A stretch of 8,707 nt of DNA from Thermoplasmata archaeon (lineage in GTDB: Archaea > Thermoplasmatota > Thermoplasmata > UBA184): assembly GCA_021826525.1 (NCBI GenBank), contig JAKAZU010000033.1, positions 1 through 8,707 on the forward strand. Reading direction: 5' to 3'. Of this stretch, positions 1-6,325 are shown piece by piece. Under the pieces are notes generated by a model. The model was not told where the DNA came from and did no database searches. It saw only the letters and a program-made list of their open reading frames with translations. Within the stretch, counting starts at the first letter, position 1; each line of letters opens with the position of its first letter. The position numbers and the translations under genes were made by a program.

Positions 1-990
1 GCGGCCATGGAAGGGATCGGCGTGCCCCCCGAGCGAGGAGAGGCGCTTGCCCGATGGCTGGTCGAAGAAGCGGTGCGAGTGCAGGAACAAGTCGGGGAGG
101 CGCCCGAGCATCGTCGAAAGTCGGCCGATATCCTCGTGATCGGAGGCGCCGGATCGATGGGGCGCTGGATGGTCGAATTCTTCCGGGCCGGGGGCCACCG
201 CGTCGCGGTCAGCGATCCCCGCGCGCCCCACCGACTCCCCGTCGAGTTCCGCCCGGCGAGCGACCTCGGTGACGCCGCTCGCGCGGCCGATGTGATCGTC
301 GTCGCCACGCCCATGCGAGTGGCGCCGACCGTGTACCGAGATCTGTGGAAAACGCGAACGCGAGCGACGATCTTCGACATCCTCTCGATCAAGGCCCCCC
401 TTCTGCGCGCGATCCGACACGGCCGGACGGCGGGGTTTCACCTGACGAGCGTGCATCCGTTGTTCGGGCCCACGACCCGCACCCTCTCCGGGAGGAACCT
501 ACTCGTCCTCGATTGCGGGGATCCCCAGGCCAACCGGGTCGCCGAGGACCTTTTCCGGGCGAGCTCGCTGTCCGTCCACCGCCTGCCGATCGAACGGCAC
601 GATCCCCTGATGGCGGATGTCCTTGCACTACCGCACGCGACCAGCCTTCTCTTCTCGCTCGCGCTCGTCCGCGCCGGTCATGCGACCGGGGATCTCGCCC
701 GAGCCGCGCCTACCTCCTTCAGCCGCCAGGCCGAAGTGGCGCGCGTGGTGACCGGGGAGAACCCTCAGCTCTCCTACGATATCCAGGCCCTCAACCCGAT
801 CTCCGAGGCGCTCTTCGAGCGCATGGCCGAGGCCCTGGAGACGGTGCGCCACGTCGTTCGATCCGGGGACCAGGATGGCTACAACCGGCTCGTGGGAGAG
901 GCGCACGCCCTGCTCGAACTGGAGTACCCCTCCGTGGGCATGGAGCTCCCCGTCGCGCCCCCTCATCTTCGATCCCACGGTCGAAGTTGA
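1..990 (+). CDS. tyrA: Prephenate dehydrogenase with C-terminal end of a chorismate mutase domain (5' partial)
   Basis: This enzyme oxidatively decarboxylates prephenate to 4-hydroxyphenylpyruvate for tyrosine synthesis in the cytoplasm. The frame is open to base 1 and the first ATG is at 7, so the true start is probably upstream. Numbering from that ATG, residues 9-28 form a helix ending VRVQEQ, resembling the last helix of AroQ chorismate mutases with their active-site Gln; a CM-TyrA fusion is therefore inferred. Residues 41-52 are a Rossmann entry (ILVIGGAGSMG, GxGxxG at 47-52). An Asp at 70, at the end of strand 2, suggests NAD rather than NADP. DILSIK (124-129) and HPLFGP (150-155, His150 the likely catalytic His) are the TyrA dehydrogenase motifs. 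PHATSLLF (209-216) and YDIQALNP in the helical C-terminal domain also fit. No ACT domain follows; the protein stops at 988-990. The next gene is unrelated and has its own promoter. Family assignment is firm; the mutase part is less so because most of it lies outside the window. Confidence 0.9.
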   Translation, partial: AAMEGIGVPPERGEALARWLVEEAVRVQEQVGEAPEHRRKSADILVIGGAGSMGRWMVEFFRAGGHRVAVSDPRAPHRLPVEFRPASDLGDAARAADVIVVATPMRVAPTVYRDLWKTRTRATIFDILSIKAPLLRAIRHGRTAGFHLTSVHPLFGPTTRTLSGRNLLVLDCGDPQANRVAEDLFRASSLSVHRLPIERHDPLMADVLALPHATSLLFSLALVRAGHATGDLARAAPTSFSRQAEVARVVTGENPQLSYDIQALNPISEALFERMAEALETVRHVVRSGDQDGYNRLVGEAHALLELEYPSVGMELPVAPPHLRSHGRS

Positions 991-998
991 ACCGGTGT

Positions 999-1015
999 CC
1001 GGAACGGCGTTCCGG
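999..1015 (+). other. Perfect hairpin just after tyrA stop
   Basis: CCGGAAC, loop GGC, GTTCCGG: a 7-bp perfect stem with a 3-nt loop, starting 9 nt after the tyrA stop codon. There is no T-run after it, so it does not look like a bacterial intrinsic terminator. It could stabilise or mark the 3' end of the tyrA transcript. In DNA this GC-rich chance is possible, so function is uncertain. Confidence 0.35.
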
Positions 1016-1094
1016 GGAGCTCCGGACGGATCGCGCGAAATGCGGACGCCGCTCCGGGCCCGCGGCTCTTCGGGCGCCGGATCGGTCTCGCGGG

Positions 1095-1110
1095 GACGAA
1101 GGTTCAAATA
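1095..1110 (+). promoter_or_regulatory. Archaeal-type promoter (BRE/TATA) of the ABC operon
   Basis: A purine-rich BRE-like segment (GACGAAGG) is followed by TTCAAATA at 1103-1110, an unusual AT island in this GC-rich DNA. The TATA centre (about 1107) lies about 28 nt before the ATG at 1135, the spacing that puts the transcription start at or within a few bases of the start codon. There is no Shine-Dalgarno sequence before that ATG, in agreement with a leaderless mRNA. The promoter is predicted, not measured. Confidence 0.6.
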
Positions 1111-1112
1111 GG

Positions 1113-1128
1113 GTATCGATTTCGATAC
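1113..1128 (+). promoter_or_regulatory. Palindromic operator between TATA box and start
   Basis: GTATCGA-TT-TCGATAC is a perfect inverted repeat with 7-bp arms and a 2-bp centre. It lies directly downstream of the TATA-like box and ends 6 bp before the ATG of the permease gene. Occupation by a dimeric winged-helix or helix-turn-helix repressor would block RNA polymerase loading, a common archaeal repression arrangement. No candidate regulator gene is visible in the window, so the cognate factor is unknown. Confidence 0.6.
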
Positions 1129-1134
1129 TTCCCG

Positions 1135-1932
1135 ATGACCCGAGCGATCATCTCCGACTGGTCGCAGTTCCGGGTTGCGGTCCGCACCCAGATCGCGGGA
1201 TACGTGCAGACCTCCCGCTTCTGGATCATCTTCGCCATCGTGCTCGCCATCGGGGGCGGGATCACGATCGCCTTCGTGATCAAGGGCGGGGTCTTCGTGC
1301 ACGGAGCGTTCGGTGCGACCGCGATCGCCTACATCGCCGGATTGCTGGGATTCGTGAGCTTCTTATCGATCGTGACCGGGGCGTTCTTCGGAGGGGATGC
1401 GATCTCGACCGACTTCGGCACGAAGAGCGGGTTCTTCACGCTCGCGCTCCCCGTCAAGCGTCGCGTGCTCCTCGGGGGCCGGTTCGCGGCCGCGTTCCTG
1501 GTGAGCGTCCTTCTGCTCTCGATCTTCTACGCATTCGCGGCCTTCGGAGGGATCTACTTCTATTCGTTCGCCACCGTCCCCTGGTTCAACCTCGGCCTCT
1601 CCTACCTCCTCGATCTGCTGCTCCTCCTCGGGATCCTCGCCTTCGCCTTCTGTCTGAGCTCGGTGTCGAAGAGCCCGGCGATCGGGCTCGTGGTGACCAT
1701 CCTCGTCCTCCTGGTCGTGTTCAACATCGTCGATGCGGTCCTCGGCACGCTCCTCGGTTCCCAGTACCTCCTCTGGTCGATCCTGTACGCGGCGGCCGCG
1801 ATCCCGACGACCATCGAGCATGGCCTCGGCGTGGGCTCTCCGGCGGTCTGGCAATCGACCATCATCATGGCGCTCTACACCGTGGGCTTCCTCGCCATCG
1901 CGCTCGTGCTCTACGATCGCCAGGAGGCCTAG
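1135..1932 (+). CDS. ABC-2-type transporter permease
   Basis: A 265-residue integral membrane protein, the channel half of an ABC exporter with the ATPase encoded next. It has a short cytoplasmic N-terminus, then about six hydrophobic helices near residues 29-48, 61-87, 114-141, 155-175, 181-206 and 241-260. Between helices 2 and 3 lies GGDAISTDFGTKSGFFTLAL followed by PVKRR. This matches the pattern of ABC-2 permeases, where an amphipathic coupling segment (D-I-S-x-E/D-...-P-x-x-R) follows helix 2. Length and topology are usual for the family. The start at 1135 is supported by the TATA spacing, and no ribosome-binding site precedes it. The stop overlaps the ribosome-binding site of the ATPase gene, so the two are co-transcribed. 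The substrate cannot be read from sequence; related systems export drugs, peptides, lipids or polysaccharides. Confidence 0.88.
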   Translation: MTRAIISDWSQFRVAVRTQIAGYVQTSRFWIIFAIVLAIGGGITIAFVIKGGVFVHGAFGATAIAYIAGLLGFVSFLSIVTGAFFGGDAISTDFGTKSGFFTLALPVKRRVLLGGRFAAAFLVSVLLLSIFYAFAAFGGIYFYSFATVPWFNLGLSYLLDLLLLLGILAFAFCLSSVSKSPAIGLVVTILVLLVVFNIVDAVLGTLLGSQYLLWSILYAAAAIPTTIEHGLGVGSPAVWQSTIIMALYTVGFLAIALVLYDRQEA

Positions 1933-1936
1933 GAGG
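1931..1936 (+). promoter_or_regulatory. Shine-Dalgarno site of the ABC ATPase gene
   Basis: AGGAGG ends 5 nt before the ATG at 1942 and overlaps the permease stop codon (TAG, 1930-1932). It fixes the ATPase start and suggests translational coupling with the upstream gene. Confidence 0.8.
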
Positions 1937-1941
1937 AAGTC

Positions 1942-2895
1942 ATGCCGAGTTTGGAGGCCCGTCACCTGACGAAGCGGTACGGTCCGTTCTTCGCGTTGAA
2001 CGACGCGTCGTTCGAGTTCGCGGGGAACGGTGCGATCGGCTATCTCGGCCCGAACGGCGCCGGCAAGACGACCACGCTGAAGATGATGACCCACCTCGCC
2101 CACCCGACCCGCGGCGAGGCGTTCATCAACGGCATCGACGTCCACGCCGACCCGAAACGGGCGCTGTGGGACGTCGGGACCGTGATCGAGTCGCCGGAGC
2201 CCTACCCCTGGCAGACCGGGACCGCGGCCCTCGAGATGGCCGGGGACCTGCGAGGGATGAGCCGTGCCGACACGAGAGCGCGGATCCGAGAGCTCACGAG
2301 CGAGCTCGATCTGCCCCCGATGGAGCGCAAGACGGGGAAGCTCTCGAAAGGGCAGCGCCAGCGGGTCGTGATCGCGGCCTCGCTCCTGAGCGATCCGTCG
2401 ATCATCATCCTGGACGAGCCGACGAGCGGGCTCGACCCCGCGGAGCGCATCGCGATCCGCAACACTCTGCTCCGGCTGAAGAAGGAGCGCCTGATCCTGA
2501 TGAGCTCCCATCTCCTGAGCGAGGTCACCGAGATCTGCGACCGCGCCGTCTTCATCAACCAGGGCAAGATCCTCCTCAACGAGACCGTCTCGGCGATCTC
2601 CTCCATGTACGCGGAGACCGAGGTCGACGTGGAGTTCACCGAGGCGATCCCCGCCGATCGGTTCGTCGCGCTTTCGGGACTGGCCGACGGCGTGAGCCTG
2701 GTCGAGCCGACGCGCTTCCGGATCACCTACGATGGCCGGGACGAGACCCGGGTCGCGATCCTACGCAAGTGCGTCGAGCTCGGGCCGGTGCGCAGCTTCG
2801 CGGGCGCCACCCTGACCCTCGAGGACGCCTACATGAAGCTGATCGGCGTCGAATCCCGCGGCGGGACGATCGCGTCGACCCAGGGCCGGACCTGA
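1942..2895 (+). CDS. ABC transporter ATP-binding protein (BcrA/CcmA-like)
   Basis: This is the 317-residue ATPase partner of the preceding permease; it hydrolyses ATP at the cytoplasmic face to drive export. Visible motifs are Walker A GPNGAGKT (36-43), the signature KLSKGQRQR (LSKGQ at 134-138, Lys replacing the usual Gly), Walker B IIILDEP (154-160), the D-loop SGLD (162-165) and the H-loop His190. Where most ATPases have the Q-loop Gln, this one reads VGTVIESPEPYPWQTG, with Glu83 at the likely position. The I-E-x-P-x-x-Y-P form resembles that of the bacitracin-type (BcrA) subfamily. After about residue 225 there is a roughly 90-residue C-terminal extension typical of that group. The start follows a strong Shine-Dalgarno site. 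The gene ends convergently with the GH15 gene 41 bp away. The transported substrate is not identifiable. Confidence 0.93.
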   Translation: MPSLEARHLTKRYGPFFALNDASFEFAGNGAIGYLGPNGAGKTTTLKMMTHLAHPTRGEAFINGIDVHADPKRALWDVGTVIESPEPYPWQTGTAALEMAGDLRGMSRADTRARIRELTSELDLPPMERKTGKLSKGQRQRVVIAASLLSDPSIIILDEPTSGLDPAERIAIRNTLLRLKKERLILMSSHLLSEVTEICDRAVFINQGKILLNETVSAISSMYAETEVDVEFTEAIPADRFVALSGLADGVSLVEPTRFRITYDGRDETRVAILRKCVELGPVRSFAGATLTLEDAYMKLIGVESRGGTIASTQGRT

Positions 2896-2936
2896 GCCGC
2901 TGCGGCCGCACCCAGGGGCCGACCCGGGCGGACCGA
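2896..2936. other. Convergent intergenic spacer
   Basis: A 41-bp, extremely GC-rich gap between two genes that end tail-to-tail. It contains CGGCC (2903-2907) and GGCCG (2917-2921), able to form a 5-bp stem, plus the 8-bp palindrome GCGGCCGC (2902-2909). No T-run for either direction is present, so archaeal oligo-T termination is not evident. Confidence 0.4.
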
Positions 2937-4802
2937 TCACTCGTCGAACAGCGCGCGGCGCTCTTCGGACTCCTGGTACTTGTGGATGACGTCGACGAAC
3001 GTGGAGTGGGACCAGGTGAGGGGCGTGGCGGACTTCGGCTCTCCGGTGGCCGCGTCGATCTGCTCCGGGAGCATCTGGGTGGGCGTGGCGTGCTCCGCGG
3101 CCCACTCGATGAGCTTCCGGCAGCGGTCCCGGTCCCCGAGCCGCAGGCGGGCCTCGGCGAGCCAGAGCGTGCAGATGATCCACGGGTTCTCCGAACCGTA
3201 GTACGTGTCCCCCTCGTACCGGGCGACGCCGCCGAAGCGCTGCGACCAGAGCCGCGCCTCGACCGCATCGACCACGTCGCGGGCGCGCGGATCGCTCCAG
3301 GGGACGAGACCGAGCTTCAGGGCGAGCAGGAGGGAGGAGTCGACGCGCTCGTCCCGGGGATCGAGCGAGCGCAGGAAGCGCTGCCGCTCGGCGTCCCAGA
3401 GGTGCTCGACCGCCGCCTCCCGGATCTCCCGGCCGGCATCCCTCCAGACGCTCGGTTCCTTGCCGATCTCCTCCGCGATCCGGGCGGCCCGCTCGAGCGC
3501 GTGGCCGACCGCCGCGGTCGAGTAGGTGTGGATCCCCCGCCGCTCCTCCCAGAGATCGTAGCTCGCGGCGGGAAGGCCCGTCTCGGGGTCGCGGAAGTGG
3601 GTCATGAAGTTCGCGGCTCCCTTGACCATCGGCCACAGCTCGAGGAGGATCTCCGGGTCCGCGCCCCGCTTGAAGTGATGCCAGACGGCCGAGACGACCG
3701 TGGCCGTCTGGTCGATCTGAAGGAACGGCGGGGGGTGCCAGGTGCTGCCGATCGCCCCGTCGGGGAAATGCCGGTGATAGAACGAACCGTCGGGGTCCTG
3801 GCACTTCTGGGCGAACTTGAGGAAGCGCTGGGCGTTCTCGTAGAGGCCGGCCTCGTCCATCGCCTTGGAGACGTAGCCGCCGTCCCTCCACCAGCAGAAG
3901 TTGTACGTGTCCCCCCAGGCGGCGAGGCTGCGCGTGTCCGGTGAGGCGATGATCGAGCCGTTCGCGCCGGCCGCGTGGCGCATGACGAGGACGCTCGCGC
4001 GGTAGACGTCCGCGACCTTGCCCATCAGCTCCACCGGGGCCTGGGGAAGCCGGCGGCGTGCCCAGGTCTCCCAGAACTGTTCGCTCTCCCGTTCGAACCG
4101 TGCCGGGCCGCCCTTGGTCACGTATTGGCGCGTCTGGTGGACGGCCGCGAGGCTCTGGCCGACCGAGACGAACATTCGGATCGTCGTGCCCTCGGCCCCA
4201 TCGGCCGGGATGTCCCACTGCATGACGCTGTCCGCCGCCCCATGGGCCACGGTCCGGCCCTCGAGGCGACCGTCCTCGGCGTCGATGTACGTCCCCTGGA
4301 GGCCCTTGAGCGTGTGTTCCCCGCAGACCGCGTGGGAAAACGGCGGATCGCTGAAGAACTCGAAGAAGTAGCCGCGCTTGAAGTGCACGAGGGAGTGGCG
4401 CTCCGGGTCGACGTAGGCGGTGTCCTGGTACATCGACTCGGCGATCTGGAGGGAGTGGTAGGCGAAGATTCTCAGCGGCCGGGCGGGATCGGCCCGGATC
4501 TTCATCGTCCGGATGAGGAGGTCGTGATTGGGGTGGACGTGGTCCCGGAGGGCGACGGAGACGCCGTGGCCGTTCCAGCTCGAGGCGGGACTGTAGGCGG
4601 CTCCGTACGGGAAGAGCTCTCCTCGCCACCCACTGGACGGTCCGAGCCAGGAGAACGTGCCGGCCCGCTCGTCGAAGACGCCGAGGCGCGCCTGCCGCAG
4701 GTGCTGGAACTGACCGGGGTACGGATAGAACAGGCCGTTCCACTGGCCGTCCTCATTGACGGTCAGCAGTAGCCGGCCGTTGCCCGCGAGCTGTGTGATT
4801 AC
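2937..4802 (-). CDS. GH15 glucoamylase-type glycoside hydrolase (start codon unclear)
   Basis: This enzyme likely releases glucose (or a related sugar) from non-reducing ends of alpha-glucans or maltooligosaccharides by inversion. With no signal peptide it is probably cytoplasmic. The model begins at codon 4802-4800 and is about 621 residues. The first ATG (4505-4503) would remove the first 99 residues, yet these read like the GH15 N-terminal beta-sandwich: AGNGRLLLTVNEDGQW, then YPYPGQFQHLRQARLGVFD, and later a conserved NHDLLIRTMKI. The family normally begins a few residues before such a GNGRLL motif. The C-terminal (alpha/alpha)6 barrel has WWRDGG (W304-G309) and YDLWEER with general acid Glu419. 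LPEQID has general base Glu580, followed by PLTWSHS. No ATG, GTG or TTG occurs in frame between the upstream in-frame TGA (4856-4854) and 4505, so the start is a non-standard codon (GTA 4802 or ATC 4799) or the sequence has an error. Related bacterial/archaeal GH15 enzymes include trehalases and dextranases, so the substrate is not proven. It lies downstream of two HdeD-like genes and near GH57 and GT4. Confidence 0.88.
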   Translation of the reverse strand, partial: VITQLAGNGRLLLTVNEDGQWNGLFYPYPGQFQHLRQARLGVFDERAGTFSWLGPSSGWRGELFPYGAAYSPASSWNGHGVSVALRDHVHPNHDLLIRTMKIRADPARPLRIFAYHSLQIAESMYQDTAYVDPERHSLVHFKRGYFFEFFSDPPFSHAVCGEHTLKGLQGTYIDAEDGRLEGRTVAHGAADSVMQWDIPADGAEGTTIRMFVSVGQSLAAVHQTRQYVTKGGPARFERESEQFWETWARRRLPQAPVELMGKVADVYRASVLVMRHAAGANGSIIASPDTRSLAAWGDTYNFCWWRDGGYVSKAMDEAGLYENAQRFLKFAQKCQDPDGSFYHRHFPDGAIGSTWHPPPFLQIDQTATVVSAVWHHFKRGADPEILLELWPMVKGAANFMTHFRDPETGLPAASYDLWEERRGIHTYSTAAVGHALERAARIAEEIGKEPSVWRDAGREIREAAVEHLWDAERQRFLRSLDPRDERVDSSLLLALKLGLVPWSDPRARDVVDAVEARLWSQRFGGVARYEGDTYYGSENPWIICTLWLAEARLRLGDRDRCRKLIEWAAEHATPTQMLPEQIDAATGEPKSATPLTWSHSTFVDVIHKYQESEERRALFDE

Positions 4803-4902
4803 CGTGGTCCGTTGCCCCCAGTTAGATGACCCCGACGGGGAGTCCTTTCCCCTTCAAATGCGAACGATCCGTACCGGGATCGGGGCGGACGGGCTCCCCC
4901 CT
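4803..4902 (-). promoter_or_regulatory. Leader/intergenic segment upstream of GH15 gene
   Basis: A 100-bp gap between the stop of the HdeD-like gene and the GH15 frame. On the minus strand it contains the weak AT island CATTTGAA (about 4861-4854) and a second weak TATA-like CATCTAAC (4828-4821). The latter sits about 24 nt before the GTA/ATC candidate starts, spacing that would permit a leaderless mRNA. Three short runs could form mutually exclusive hairpins: GGGGA (4852-4848 in part), UCCCC (4841-4837) and GGGG (4833-4830). A tiny TTG-started frame of 11 codons (from 4857) ends at a TAA. All signals are weak. Confidence 0.3.
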
Positions 4903-5583
4903 CTACTTCGGGGGCGCCGCGGGCGGCGCGCCCGGCCCACCGGGACCGCCCATGGGCGGGAACCCCGGAACGTTCATGGCCATCGCGAACGGCCTCTTCT
5001 CTCCCGAGACCCCGATCGAGAAGAACGTAGCCGCGGCCACGAAGCCGGCGATGGAGATGAGCAACGCGACGAGGACGAGTGCGAGGCCCGGGATCAAGAG
5101 CACGAGGAAGGCGAGGATCAGGTCGATGACCCCGAGCGCGCTTCCCAGTCCCCGCTGCCAGCCGGGAAGCGGCCCCGCGGCTCCGATGCCCGCGAGGAGG
5201 AAGATCCCCTGGAAGAACAGTCCGAGACCGACGAAGACCCACAGGACCAGGAACGCGAAATAGATGTCCACCAGCGCTACGAAGGCGAAGATGAGGACGA
5301 ACACTCCCAGGATCACCTGCAGGGTGCGCATCCCGGCCATTGCCGGGTCCCCGCCCGAGGAGCCGGACATGATGTCAAAGATCCCCATCAACAATAGGGA
5401 GACGACCACGAAGACGTAGAGGACCCACGCCGCGAAGATCCCCTGCCAGAAGAACGAGACGAGCAAGGCGACCGCGAAGACGAAGGCGAGGATCCCGAGC
5501 AGGACGTAGGCGACCCGCATCCCCCCGCCAACGTGTTCGACAGGTCCCGACGACGCGTTTCCCATGGACGACTGAGCTGTCAT
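4903..5583 (-). CDS. HdeD/DUF308-like six-helix membrane protein with Pro/Gly-rich tail
   Basis: A 226-residue integral membrane protein of unknown molecular function. Six hydrophobic segments fall near residues 24-46, 49-73, 86-106, 110-133, 145-167 and 169-192, arranged as three closely spaced pairs, the topology of the HdeD/DUF308 family. The loop before helix 5 reads PLPGWQRGLGSALGV, matching the LPGW-x-RG loop of the neighbouring upstream gene, so the two are diverged paralogues. After helix 6 comes a polar stretch (SGEKRPFAMAM), then a low-complexity tail from about residue 203 rich in Pro, Gly, Ala and Met, probably cytoplasmic and disordered; this is unusual for the family. The ATG at 5583 is preferred because AGGAGGAG lies 4 nt upstream. 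It is 31 bp downstream of its paralogue and about 100 bp upstream of the GH15 frame. E. coli HdeD acts in acid resistance, but that function should not be transferred from topology alone. Confidence 0.8.
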   Translation of the reverse strand: MTAQSSMGNASSGPVEHVGGGMRVAYVLLGILAFVFAVALLVSFFWQGIFAAWVLYVFVVVSLLLMGIFDIMSGSSGGDPAMAGMRTLQVILGVFVLIFAFVALVDIYFAFLVLWVFVGLGLFFQGIFLLAGIGAAGPLPGWQRGLGSALGVIDLILAFLVLLIPGLALVLVALLISIAGFVAAATFFSIGVSGEKRPFAMAMNVPGFPPMGGPGGPGAPPAAPPK

Positions 5584-5587
5584 GCAT

Positions 5588-5595
5588 CTCCTCCT
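5588..5595 (-). promoter_or_regulatory. Shine-Dalgarno site of the second HdeD-like gene
   Basis: On the minus strand AGGAGGAG ends 4 nt before the ATG at 5583. It selects this ATG over the out-of-frame ATG at 5587. It lies within the 31-bp gap between the two paralogous genes, supporting an operon. Confidence 0.75.
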
Positions 5596-5614
5596 AGGTT
5601 CTATGTTCCGTTGG

Positions 5615-6286
5615 CTAGACCGCCGTGACCGTGAACTTCGATGCCCGGATGCCCGCGGCGGCCACCACCAGCAGGCGGATTCCGACCGCCAGCAGGGCGA
5701 TCGAGATGATGAGCCAGACGAGGACGGGACCGAAGGCCGGGTAGATCAGGGCCAGGATACCGAAGACGAGCACGATGATCCCGAACAGGACCGACACCCC
5801 GCGGATCCAGCCGGGGAGCTCGGGAACCATGCCCACGACGAGCAGGAAGATCCCTTCCAGGGTCAGGGCAAGCCCGACCACGATCCAAAGGAACGTGAGG
5901 GCCGTGTATCCGCCGACCGTGGTGTTGAACGCCACGGGGAGGATGGCGAGGATGGCGAGAATGATGACGAGGACGCCGATGGCAGCCCGGGCACCCCGGT
6001 AGGCGGAGCTCGATCCTTCTGCGGCGCTGGCGCCCGAGACCAGGTTGCTGAGGCCAATGACGAACAGCGCGATGATGACCAGCCACTGCAGGAAGCCGAT
6101 CGCAAAGTAGCCGCTGCCGCCGTTGAGTCCATAGTTCAGCCCGGAGTAGAGCAGCGAGATCGCGATGAGGAGGCAGATCGCACCGAAGATCCCGTAGAGC
6201 GCCCGGGAGCCACCATTGAGGGACTCGGTGATCGTCGCGGAGGCGCTGGCGGAATAGCTCACGGAAGTTCCTTTGGATGCACTCAT
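5615..6286 (-). CDS. HdeD/DUF308-like six-helix membrane protein
   Basis: A 223-residue integral membrane protein (235 if started at the ATG at 6322). In the longer numbering, hydrophobic helices lie near 41-63, 71-96, 111-131, 138-162, 173-194 and 198-222, in three pairs as in HdeD/DUF308 proteins. The N-terminal 28 residues are Ser/Ala/Thr-rich (SASKGTSVSYSASASATI). The loop PELPGWIRGVSVLFGI matches the LPGW-x-RG loop of the downstream paralogue. I chose the ATG at 6286 because the only convincing TATA box (6332-6326) lies 3 bp upstream of the ATG at 6322. Transcription should start near 6303, so the 6322 codon would not be in the mRNA. A weak AGGT (6298-6295) precedes 6286 by 8 nt. It is the first gene of an operon with the second HdeD-like gene and perhaps the GH15 gene. 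Function unknown. Confidence 0.75.
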   Translation of the reverse strand: MSASKGTSVSYSASASATITESLNGGSRALYGIFGAICLLIAISLLYSGLNYGLNGGSGYFAIGFLQWLVIIALFVIGLSNLVSGASAAEGSSSAYRGARAAIGVLVIILAILAILPVAFNTTVGGYTALTFLWIVVGLALTLEGIFLLVVGMVPELPGWIRGVSVLFGIIVLVFGILALIYPAFGPVLVWLIISIALLAVGIRLLVVAAAGIRASKFTVTAV

Positions 6287-6325
6287 GCCGACGTACCTGT
6301 ACGGGGTCGCATCTTCTGCCATGGG

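Noticed and set aside
345..3944. Very long plus-strand open frame of about 1199 codons
   Set aside because: It runs across three clear genes on both strands, is Arg/Pro/Asp-rich, has no domain I recognise and arises from scarcity of stop codons in GC-rich DNA.
2761..4743. Minus-strand 660-codon open frame overlapping the GH15 gene
   Set aside because: It is another frame of the GH15 region with Arg/Pro/Gly-rich composition, whereas the GH15 frame carries all catalytic motifs.
4502..4756. ATG at 4756 as the GH15 start
   Set aside because: It is in a different frame; its translation loses the GH15 N-terminal motifs and gives a Ser/Thr-rich chance sequence.
4903..6286. Acid-resistance function for the HdeD-like pair
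   Set aside because: The family link rests on topology and general sequence character only; no evidence in the window ties the pair to acid stress.
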